Below are positions 6,675 to 13,709 of a stretch of 13,709 nt of DNA, in pieces (position 1 is the first letter of the stretch; every line of letters starts with the position of its first letter). This DNA is from an uncultured Eubacterium sp. Its GTDB lineage: Bacteria > Bacillota > Clostridia > Lachnospirales > Lachnospiraceae. The DNA lies in assembly GCA_910584595.1 (NCBI GenBank), contig CAJUBQ010000113.1, forward strand, positions 1 through 13,709, given 5' to 3'. The notes below the pieces were generated by a model. The model saw nothing but the letters and a program-made list of their open reading frames with translations, ran no database searches and was not told the origin of the DNA. The position numbers were made by a program, and so were the translations under genes.

Positions 6675-7601
6675 ATGATGCAGAAATATAACAACACTAA
6701 AATTATTATCGGATTGGATCATGGCTACGGCAATATAAAAACAGCGCACAGGGTATTCAGGACAGGCGTGGAATGCTTTGAGGAAGAACCGATTGTCAGC
6801 ATGAATTATATCAAGTATAAGGATAAGCATTATGTGATCGGGGAAAACCATTTGATTTATCAGGGAAATAAGACGGATTCACAGGACTTCTTTATCCTTA
6901 CGCTTGCGGGTTTGGCAGAGGAACTGAAATTCCGAGGGCTGCATGAGGCGAAAGTGGTGCTGGCTGTCGGGCTTCCGCTTGCTTGGGCGAAAAGTCAGGC
7001 GGCGGATTTTAAGAAATATCTGATGCAGGAGCAGGAGTTGTTCTTCTCGTTTCGTAAAGAAAGTTACAAGGTGCATTTGTGTAGCGTGGAAGTATTCCCG
7101 CAGGGATTTGCAGCGGTATGCAGTGCCGGTTCGATGAAAGGCTTCAATATGATAGCGGATATCGGAAACGGCACGATGAACGTGATGCAGATCGTGGATG
7201 GCAGACCGTTGGAGAAAAGCCTTGTGACGGATAAATTTGGTGTTTCTATCTGCATGAAGGAAATACAAAAGGAACTGTCTAAGTCGGCAGGAGAAAGCAT
7301 ACCGGAGATTATGATCGAGCCGATGCTGATAAACGGTTTGCAGGGCAGGACGGATGATGTGGCGAAAATAGCTGGTCGGATCGCGGAACGGTATGCGGGA
7401 GATATTTTGAAGCGGTTAATTGATTATGGATATAAGGAAAATCTGGTGCATCTTTATGTGATCGGCGGGGGCGGCTGCCTGCTCAGGCATTACAGCGATA
7501 TTACTTCAAAGGGAAATGTAACTTTTATTGAGGACATTTGTGCCAATGCAAAAGGATATGAGTACCTTGCAATGCAGAAACAGCGCAGACAAGCAGTGTA
7601 G
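6675..7601 (+). CDS. parM: ParM/StbA-like actin-family partition ATPase
   Basis: A 308-aa actin-fold protein. Seen: phosphate-1 loop IGLDHGYGNIKTA (about 12-24), phosphate-2 loop ADIGNGTMNV (about 161-170) and an adenosine-binding glycine run VIGGGGCLLR (about 263-272). Known: ParM-type proteins form ATP-dependent filaments that push plasmid copies apart, working through a DNA-binding adaptor (ParR) and a centromere (parC). The length is typical of the family. The start at 6675 follows GGAGG (6664-6668) with 6-nt spacing; a second ATG directly follows it. The next gene begins 16 bp downstream and looks like the adaptor. On an integrated element such a system would act on the excised circle. 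Other roles of actin-like ATPases are possible, but the phosphate and adenosine loops make the fold firm. Confidence 0.85.
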   Translation: MMQKYNNTKIIIGLDHGYGNIKTAHRVFRTGVECFEEEPIVSMNYIKYKDKHYVIGENHLIYQGNKTDSQDFFILTLAGLAEELKFRGLHEAKVVLAVGLPLAWAKSQAADFKKYLMQEQELFFSFRKESYKVHLCSVEVFPQGFAAVCSAGSMKGFNMIADIGNGTMNVMQIVDGRPLEKSLVTDKFGVSICMKEIQKELSKSAGESIPEIMIEPMLINGLQGRTDDVAKIAGRIAERYAGDILKRLIDYGYKENLVHLYVIGGGGCLLRHYSDITSKGNVTFIEDICANAKGYEYLAMQKQRRQAV

Positions 7602-7617
7602 AAATGAGGTTTTAGGA

Positions 7618-8055
7618 ATGAGAAAGACCTATAAATGCAGCAACATAAAATTCTGCATGGAAGATGAAAACCAGCGCAGGACATGGGAATATCTGCAAGG
7701 CGTTACACGAAAAGACGGCTCTTATGGGAAAATACTTTCGGATGCGTTTGTGGCGGTTCTTGATGGTAAAAATGAGGCGGATGCAGGTGAGCGTTCAATT
7801 GTCGAACCAGAACAGTCAGAACCAGATTTGAGAAAGGTAGAGGAACTTCTGGAGGGACTATTGGAAGATAAACTTCAAAGGCTGCAGGAGGAGCTGGTAG
7901 GAAGGATAGAGAAATGCTTTCAGAATTGCACTTTTTCTTCTTCTGCTGGTATAGCTGAATCGCTGGAGATGGATGGAGCAAACAGCGTGGGGCGGATGCA
8001 GGAGCCGGAATTGTCTGAGGATATGATAGCGTTTGCTTTTGCAATGAGCGAATAG
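7618..8055 (+). CDS. ParR-like partner of the ParM homolog
   Basis: A 145-aa protein. The N-terminal third (KTYKCSNIKFCMEDENQRRT, then a WEYLQG stretch ending YGKILSDAFVAVL) fits a ribbon-helix-helix DNA-binding domain like that of plasmid ParR adaptors. The middle (about 70-110: LRKVEELLEGLLEDKLQRLQ) is a predicted coiled coil, and the acidic tail ends MIAFAFAMSE. In ParMRC systems the adaptor's C-terminal end caps the filament. The start at 7618 has a GAGGT site (7606-7610) 7 nt upstream. The frame is open back to 7528, but that would overlap parM by 74 bp. The assignment rests mainly on position just after parM and on the predicted fold. Confidence 0.55.
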   Translation: MRKTYKCSNIKFCMEDENQRRTWEYLQGVTRKDGSYGKILSDAFVAVLDGKNEADAGERSIVEPEQSEPDLRKVEELLEGLLEDKLQRLQEELVGRIEKCFQNCTFSSSAGIAESLEMDGANSVGRMQEPELSEDMIAFAFAMSE

Positions 8056-8059
8056 GCAG

Positions 8060-8083
8060 TTCCGAATTTCTATATTCGGTACT
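8060..8083. repeat. Stem-loop 1 of the structured tract
   Basis: The core arms CCGAAT (8062-8067) and ATTCGG (8074-8079) are a perfect 6-bp dyad, extended outward by an AGT/ACT pair across one mismatch. It begins right after the ParR-like gene and shares the TTCCGAA core with the next hairpin. Confidence 0.55.
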
Positions 8084-8135
8084 CAATTCCGAAAAGGAAG
8101 CCTATGGAACGGTTCCGAAAAGTCTTTATTCGGAA
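8060..8135 (+). repeat. TTCCGAA heptamer cluster
   Basis: TTCCGAA occurs at 8060-8066, 8087-8093 and 8113-8119, and its complement TTCGGAA at 8129-8135; a degenerate ATTCGG lies at 8074-8079. Four exact copies within 76 bp directly after a ParM/ParR-like pair suggest protein binding sites, possibly a centromere (parC) for the ParR-like protein. This is inference. Confidence 0.45.
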
Positions 8136-8140
8136 CCGTT
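8108..8140. repeat. Perfect 12-bp inverted repeat (stem-loop 2)
   Basis: AACGGTTCCGAA (8108-8119) and TTCGGAACCGTT (8129-8140) pair perfectly around a 9-nt loop. No T-tract follows on the + strand, so this is not a typical terminator. It is more likely a binding or nicking structure. Confidence 0.7.
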
Positions 8141-8179
8141 GCCCAAAGCGAATGACGGCGGTATTTTGCCGGAATGAGC

Positions 8180-8208
8180 AGTCTGCCGGATGGATTTCGT
8201 GGCAGACT
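8180..8208. repeat. Stem-loop 3 of the structured tract
   Basis: AGTCTGCC (8180-8187) pairs perfectly with GGCAGACT (8201-8208) around a 13-nt loop. Confidence 0.5.
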
Positions 8209-8220
8209 ATGCTGCTGCAT

Positions 8221-8240
8221 CTGCGGCATCAGCCCCGCAG
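8221..8240. repeat. Small GC-rich stem-loop inside the structured tract
   Basis: CTGCGG (8221-8226) pairs with CCGCAG (8235-8240) around an 8-nt loop. It directly precedes the candidate oriT hairpins. Confidence 0.4.
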
Positions 8241-8242
8241 GG

Positions 8243-8302
8243 CGCCTTACTTCTGATGCGGAGCGTCAGAAGTAATAAGGCGTTACTTTTGACAAAAGTA
8301 AC
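8243..8302 (+). other. Candidate oriT: two adjacent strong hairpins upstream of the relaxase
   Basis: Hairpin A: CGCC + TTACTTCTGA (8243-8256) pairs with TCAGAAGTAA + GGCG (8266-8275, 8279-8282), with a 3-nt bulge at 8276-8278. The loop closes further through a T-G wobble and a GC pair to a GGA triloop. Hairpin B: GTTACTTTTG (8282-8291) and CAAAAGTAAC (8293-8302) are perfect 10-bp arms around a single A. Both lie within 110 bp upstream of a MobV relaxase gene. MobV oriTs are known to consist of inverted repeats with the nick in or beside a loop. I cannot place the nick site. Confidence 0.55.
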
Positions 8303-8351
8303 AAAACCATAGTTAGTCTTTATACAAAAAAACGAGGAGGGGAGTGAGGTA

Positions 8352-9590
8352 TTGGCGGCAAAAACAATTTCTTTTCCCAAGGGGAGAGGGCATCTTACAC
8401 ATAACAACAGGGATTTTATCTGTAACAATGTGGTGCCGGAAAGAACGTCTTGGAATCGGACTTACATACAGGAACCGTTAAGAGATGCTTATGAGAAATG
8501 CTTCGGGCAGGCGCTTCGGGATTATAATGCGGCGCAGAAGCGTAAGGGCAGGAGGAAGGACGATTATCTGAAAGAGATAGAAAATTCCGGCAACAAAGAA
8601 AAGACATTTTATGAAAATATCGTACAGATAGGAAAAAAGACAGATACTCCTGTTGTGGATGAAAACGGGACGCTGACAGAGGAAGCAAAAGCGGCGATAG
8701 AAGTATTGGAACGGTATGCAAAGACTTTTCAGGAGCGCAATCCGAATCTGTATCTGTTCAACTGCGTGATGCACTTGGACGAGGCAACGCCGCATCTGCA
8801 TATAGATTATATTCCTGTGGCGCATGGGTATAAAAACGGGATGAAGACACGCAACAGCCTGACGAAAGCGTTTCAGCAGATGGGGTTTGCAAAGGCGGTC
8901 AGCAGAAAACAGAATGAAACGGTCGCATGGCAAGAACGGGAGAGGGAATATCTGACGAATCTGTGCAGGGAGCAGGGAATTGAGATAGAAGTTCTCGGTG
9001 TACAGCGGGATGATCTGTCACTGCCGGAATATAAAGCGGCTATGCGTGAAGTGGAAGAACTGGAACAGCAGGCGGCAGTGCTGGATAAGCAGCTTGAGGA
9101 AACAGCGACAAAGGAGAAAGCGGCAAAAGAGGTTCTTGCCAAATATGATCTGAGGACAGAAACCTTAAAAATGATTTCAAAGGAAACGGCGGCAGAAACA
9201 AAGGACATGAAAAGCGTTGCTGTTCCGATGACGAATCTTTTCGGCGGAGAGGAATATGTCAAAGTAAAGAAAAATGACTGGAATAAGCTGCTGGATGCTT
9301 TTAACAGGTCGGTATCGAGAAACCATCTTTTGGAAAAGTATGAAAAGAAGATTTCAGGTCTAGAGAAAAAGATAGCTGCGCTTACTGACCAAGTTGAAAA
9401 ATTAAAGCGGTTTGTGGCATCAAGGGGGCTTGGCGAGGCGTTTGTGGAATTTGTAAAATCGCTTGCACCGAAGACCATGAAACAGCGTCTGGAAGAGGCA
9501 AAATCAGAGGCGGATGCGCATAACAGACAGAGGGAAATGCCGGAAAGGGGGAAGGCAGGAAAAAACAGGCAGTGGCAGCATGAAATGTAG
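8352..9590 (+). CDS. mob: MobV/Pre-family relaxase
   Basis: A 412-aa relaxase. Seen: an N-terminal GHLTHNNRDFICNN box (13-26), which matches the conserved N-terminal motif of plasmid recombination/mobilization enzymes, and the metal-binding histidine motif HLDEATPHLH (141-150). The C-terminal half is strongly charged with coiled-coil segments (about 225-270 and 325-360). Known: such enzymes nick oriT on one strand, stay bound to the 5' end and lead the strand into a helper conjugation channel; no channel gene is present here. The start is TTG at 8352, because the conserved N-terminus begins there, GAGGAGGGG (8334-8342) is well placed 9 nt upstream, and no ATG fits. A TTG start may keep expression low. 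The candidate oriT lies directly upstream and tnpV 27 bp downstream. Confidence 0.9.
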   Translation: MAAKTISFPKGRGHLTHNNRDFICNNVVPERTSWNRTYIQEPLRDAYEKCFGQALRDYNAAQKRKGRRKDDYLKEIENSGNKEKTFYENIVQIGKKTDTPVVDENGTLTEEAKAAIEVLERYAKTFQERNPNLYLFNCVMHLDEATPHLHIDYIPVAHGYKNGMKTRNSLTKAFQQMGFAKAVSRKQNETVAWQEREREYLTNLCREQGIEIEVLGVQRDDLSLPEYKAAMREVEELEQQAAVLDKQLEETATKEKAAKEVLAKYDLRTETLKMISKETAAETKDMKSVAVPMTNLFGGEEYVKVKKNDWNKLLDAFNRSVSRNHLLEKYEKKISGLEKKIAALTDQVEKLKRFVASRGLGEAFVEFVKSLAPKTMKQRLEEAKSEADAHNRQREMPERGKAGKNRQWQHEM

Positions 9591-9617
9591 ATTTTTACGA
9601 AAAGAGAGGAGCAGACA

Positions 9618-9971
9618 ATGAAATTAACTTATAAAAAATGTGGTGATTACCTGATTCCAAATTTAATACCTGATCCGGAGCCGGAGGGAGAGTTGAGGAA
9701 GTTCGGGCTGATGCGGAGATCTTATTTAGAGGATCACAGGAGGGGTATTTATTCGGGATTGTTGTTATCGGGAAAATTGAAAGAGCATCTGCTTTCGGTA
9801 CAGGAGCAGGCAGAGGAAACATTTGATTTGCTGGTGAAGCAGATGTCGGAGAGGGAAGGTGTGACGGAGCAGTTAAAGGCGCGGGATCAGATGCTTTGGG
9901 TTCGGGGAATGAATAATATTCGGGCGAGGGCAGAGGAAATTGTGAGAGAGGAGATTATATACATATTATAA
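9618..9971 (+). CDS. tnpV: TnpV family protein
   Basis: A 117-aa protein that I recognise as TnpV, a small protein of unknown biochemical role carried by mobilizable transposons of the Tn4451 type and by many clostridial elements. Family hallmarks seen: the opening MKLTYKKCGDYLIPNL, the middle RRSYLEDHRRGIYSGLLLSG and the end LKARDQMLWVRGMNNI, then RARAEEIVREEI. The length is normal for the family. GAGAGGAG (9604-9611) precedes the ATG by 6 nt. It follows the relaxase closely and ends just before a hairpin terminator, so it is likely the last gene of the mobilization operon. Confidence 0.85.
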   Translation: MKLTYKKCGDYLIPNLIPDPEPEGELRKFGLMRRSYLEDHRRGIYSGLLLSGKLKEHLLSVQEQAEETFDLLVKQMSEREGVTEQLKARDQMLWVRGMNNIRARAEEIVREEIIYIL

Positions 9972-9979
9972 GAATTGGA

Positions 9980-10008
9980 ATGGGGCAGAGGGTATCTGCC
10001 CCATTTAT
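9980..10008 (+). terminator. Hairpin terminator closing the mobilization block
   Basis: ATGGGGCAGA (9980-9989) and TCTGCCCCAT (9995-10004) pair perfectly over 10 bp around a 5-nt loop, 9 nt after the tnpV stop. The following T-run (TTTAT) is short, so termination may be partial. It separates the mobilization genes from the hsd operon. Confidence 0.65.
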
Positions 10009-10038
10009 GGAGTTTATGCAATTTTAAGACGAATTCAA

Positions 10039-10067
10039 ATGACAATTTAGACATTTTGTAATAAAAT
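10039..10067 (+). promoter_or_regulatory. Promoter of the hsd operon
   Basis: ATGACA (10039-10044) and TAAAAT (10062-10067) are separated by 17 bp; each matches the sigma-A consensus at 5 of 6 positions. Transcription would start near 10074, about 26 nt upstream of the hsdM start. Confidence 0.6.
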
Positions 10068-10099
10068 TAATTTGGAGAATTTTACAAGGGGGTTGTCCG

Positions 10100-11668
10100 A
10101 TGATTGACAACAAAAAGGAACAAGAGCGAGAAGAACTTCATCGTACCATATGGAATATGGCGAATGATCTTAGAGGAAGCGTAGACGGTTGGGATTTCAA
10201 ACAGTATGTGTTAGGTATGTTGTTTTACAGATATATTTCTGAAAATTTTGCCAGATATGTAAACGCAGGAGAAATTGAGGCAGGGAATGCCGATTTTAAT
10301 TATGCTAATCTTTCTGACAGAGATGCAGAGCCTGCAAGAGAAGAATTGGTTGATACAAAGGGTTATTTTATCTTGCCGAGCGAACTGTTTTGTAATGTGA
10401 GGGAAAAGGCACCACAGGACGAGAACTTGAACGAAACGCTTGAAAAGGTGTTCCGAAATATAGAAAGCTCCGCACAAGGACATGACAGTGAGGATGACTT
10501 AAAAGGTTTGTTTGATGACCTTGATGTAAACAGTAACAAGCTTGGTGGAACAGTAGAAAAGAGAAATGCGAAACTGGTAAAACTTCTGAATGGCGTTGCA
10601 GAAATGAAATTGGGCGATTATCAGGACAATACCATTGACGCATTTGGGGATGCGTATGAATATTTAATGGGTATGTATGCGTCTAATGCTGGAAAGAGTG
10701 GTGGGGAGTATTATACGCCACAGGAAGTATCTGAACTTCTGACAAGAATTACAGTACTTGGAAAGAAAAATGTAAATAAGGTGTACGATCCGGCATGTGG
10801 CAGTGGATCACTGCTTCTCAAATTTGCAAAGGTTTTGGGAAAAGAGAATGTTCGGCAGGGCTTTTTCGGACAGGAAATCAATATTACTACATATAATCTC
10901 TGCCGTATCAATATGTTCTTGCATGATATTGGCTATGAGAAATTTAGCATTGGGCACGGAGATACATTGATAGAGCCTCTGCATTGGGACGATGAGCCTT
11001 TTGAGGCGATTGTGTCTAATCCACCGTATTCGATTAAGTGGGAGGGAGACGATAATCCTATTCTTATCAATGATGAAAGATTTTCTCCTGCAGGTGTGCT
11101 TGCGCCGAAGTCGAAGGCTGATCTTGCGTTTATTATGCACTCATTATCGTGGCTTGCGACAAATGGAGTGGCTGCTATTGTATGTTTTCCAGGGGTAATG
11201 TACCGCGGTGGTGCAGAAAAGAAGATTCGAAAATATTTGATTGATAACAATTATGTGGAGTGCATTATTCAGTTGCCGGGTAATCTATTTTTCGGGACAA
11301 GTATCGCAACTTGTATTATGGTTTTGAAAAAGAGCAAATCCGAAAATAGTACATTGTTTATTGACGCATCGAAAGAATGTGTTAAGGTTACGAATAACAA
11401 CAAGCTTACAAGTGAAAATATAGAGAATATTCTTGCTGCTTATGAGGCGAGGAAAGATAAAGAGTATTATGCGGCAGTTGTTACAAATGACAGGATTGCA
11501 GAAAATGATTACAATCTTTCAGTTTCCTCTTATGTGGAGCAGGAAGATACAAGAGAAAAAATAGATATTAAGGTGCTGAACGCAGAGATTGAACAGATTG
11601 TAGCGAGAGAGCAGGTGCTTCGGGAGGAGATTGCTAAGATTATTTCGGAAATAGAGGGAGAGGTATGA
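10100..11668 (+). CDS. hsdM: Type I restriction-modification DNA methyltransferase subunit
   Basis: A 522-aa HsdM, which methylates adenine (N6) using S-adenosylmethionine as part of an M2S1 complex. Seen: the N-terminal HsdM helical domain (LRGSVDGWDFKQYVLGMLFY, 24-43), GGEYYTPQEV (201-210, motif X), the SAM-binding DPACGSG (230-236, motif I), the catalytic NPPY (307-310, motif IV), QLPGNLFFGTSIATCIMVL (391-409) and a C-terminal coiled coil (about 485-520) that contacts HsdS. Length and motifs are those of a complete, active subunit of the EcoR124-like group. AAGGGGGT (10086-10093) precedes the ATG. Its TGA overlaps the next ATG (ATGA, 11665-11668), so the RES-like gene is translated by coupling to hsdM. 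Confidence 0.95.
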   Translation: MIDNKKEQEREELHRTIWNMANDLRGSVDGWDFKQYVLGMLFYRYISENFARYVNAGEIEAGNADFNYANLSDRDAEPAREELVDTKGYFILPSELFCNVREKAPQDENLNETLEKVFRNIESSAQGHDSEDDLKGLFDDLDVNSNKLGGTVEKRNAKLVKLLNGVAEMKLGDYQDNTIDAFGDAYEYLMGMYASNAGKSGGEYYTPQEVSELLTRITVLGKKNVNKVYDPACGSGSLLLKFAKVLGKENVRQGFFGQEINITTYNLCRINMFLHDIGYEKFSIGHGDTLIEPLHWDDEPFEAIVSNPPYSIKWEGDDNPILINDERFSPAGVLAPKSKADLAFIMHSLSWLATNGVAAIVCFPGVMYRGGAEKKIRKYLIDNNYVECIIQLPGNLFFGTSIATCIMVLKKSKSENSTLFIDASKECVKVTNNNKLTSENIENILAAYEARKDKEYYAAVVTNDRIAENDYNLSVSSYVEQEDTREKIDIKVLNAEIEQIVAREQVLREEIAKIISEIEGEV

Positions 11669-12434
11669 GTTGGGAAAGGGCTTTTATAAGCCAAGACTAT
11701 GGCAGACCAACATATAAACTTAAAAATTTGCCGGTTTACATAACTGATGAGTTCGACTTTTATAGATGTGTAGAGTTTAATAATGAATTTTATGGAAAAA
11801 CGGCAAGTACACTTTTTAATGGTAATTTGCGGGAATGCACAGGGAGATTTTCAAAATTGTTTCCGAATCAAAAGTTGTCCTATTGGGCAGATAGTCCTAT
11901 GACCGCTAGAGCAGAAATAAAAAAGCATGGTGCTGGAAATAACATTTTGACATTTTGGGCTTATGATGATGGAACAAGTACATTTCCTACGTTGCAAAAC
12001 CAAGAGCCTTTGATAATTGTTGATGGTCGCAAATGTGGTGCGCAAGATTTATTAAACAAGGCAGACAATAGTATGCAGCTTACAAAAACAGAACAGGATT
12101 ATATGGCTTCTTTGCTTGCGCAGGAGCCTGATTGTTTGGTATTTGACTCTCATGCAAAGAAGGGAGGGGAAAATTTTATATTCTTTGAAAAGGGATTTCA
12201 GAAATTATCCTTGAGGCAACTGAGGCTTCGATTTGGAAAACGAGATGGAGGAAATCATAATCGGATTGTTAGTGCTGACACTTGTGATTATTCTCCCTAT
12301 ATAGAAGCTTATGGGCAATACTTTATGCCAAAAGCAAAGGTGGCAATGAATCAAGAATATTTGGAGAGTAATGAATATATATTGAGAAAGCAGATACTTA
12401 AAGAATCGTATCATAAAATGTGGGAGACTGTAAA

Positions 12435-12438
<4 letters not shown>
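11665..12438 (+). CDS. RES-domain-like protein embedded in the hsd operon
   Basis: A 257-aa protein without the motifs of any hsd subunit. I match it to the RES fold (NAD+ phosphorylase/ADP-ribosyltransferase-like) by residue pattern: FYRC (32-35), GRF with Arg61, SYWADSPMTARAEI with Tyr73 and Glu84 (11 apart, as in RES enzymes), and FDSHAKKGGENFIFF with Ser162 ahead of the gg-N-f-F ending. Known: RES toxins such as MbcT and P. putida Res destroy NAD+ and are usually held by an Xre-type antitoxin; none is adjacent here. The gene overlaps hsdM upstream and hsdS downstream by ATGA, with GAGGGAGAGG before its start, so it is a fixed part of the operon. I infer an effector or regulator tied to the RM complex. 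No signal peptide or membrane segment is seen. The alternative is an unrelated accessory subunit. Confidence 0.6.

Positions 12439-13709
<1,271 letters not shown>

Noticed and set aside
7528..7617. Earlier ATG for the ParR-like gene
   Set aside because: It would overlap parM by 74 bp with no ribosome binding site; the start at 7618 has GAGGT at a suitable distance.
8108..8140. 12-bp hairpin as a transcription terminator for the ParM/ParR genes
   Set aside because: No T-run follows the stem on the + strand; it fits better with the other hairpins as a protein-binding or nicking structure.
8873..9478. 201-codon minus-strand reading frame opposite the relaxase
   Set aside because: Its Ser/Phe/Ala-rich composition is the complement of the relaxase's Glu/Lys-rich coiled coils; no independent support.

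Overview
The window looks like accessory DNA from a low-to-mid GC Firmicute, most likely a gut clostridium of the Lachnospiraceae type. I infer this from the strong AGGAGG-type ribosome binding sites, a TnpV-family protein, a MobV/Pre-type relaxase and a clostridial integrase/excisionase pair. No host core gene, tRNA or rRNA is visible, and neither end of the element is recognisable, so the element probably extends beyond both edges.

Layout. (1) Positions 1-77 hold the 3' tail of an unidentified + strand gene. It converges on a large minus-strand STAND/NLR-like NTPase with C-terminal TPRs (86-2641), which is a plausible anti-phage sensor. (2) Upstream of that gene on the same strand is an XRE-family repressor (2702-3247). 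It is divergent from an excisionase-like HTH gene and a tyrosine integrase (3429-4693). The 181-bp divergent region carries a near-consensus sigma-A promoter. A 15-bp direct repeat, the likely repressor operator, fills the promoter spacer and recurs downstream. (3) An insertion sequence of about 1.4 kb (4722-6151) lies just after int. Its transposase is full length but appears to have lost two of its three catalytic acidic residues. (4) A mobilization/maintenance block follows: a MobC-like accessory protein, a ParM-like actin ATPase with a ParR-like partner, a 260-bp tract of five consecutive stem-loops (candidate oriT and/or centromere), a MobV relaxase starting at TTG, and TnpV, closed by a hairpin terminator. 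(5) The right end is a type I restriction-modification operon with its own promoter: hsdM, a 257-aa protein carrying the R/Y/E/S signature of RES-domain NAD+-degrading enzymes, and hsdS. The three are joined by ATGA stop-start overlaps. hsdR is not in the window.

How it works together. The XRE/xis/int module controls excision. MobC, the relaxase and the structured tract support mobilization by a helper conjugation machine. ParM/ParR may stabilise the excised form. The STAND gene and the hsd operon are defence cargo. The most interesting parts are in the hsd operon. A RES-like enzyme sits inside it, which recalls RM-tethered suicide effectors such as PrrC. Its hsdS carries two kinds of variable repeat: a 12-bp TAEL-encoding repeat in the spacer, known in EcoR124-type enzymes to set target spacing, and a tract of at least 13 GACA units at the 3' end, which could switch the reading frame and in which the window stops.
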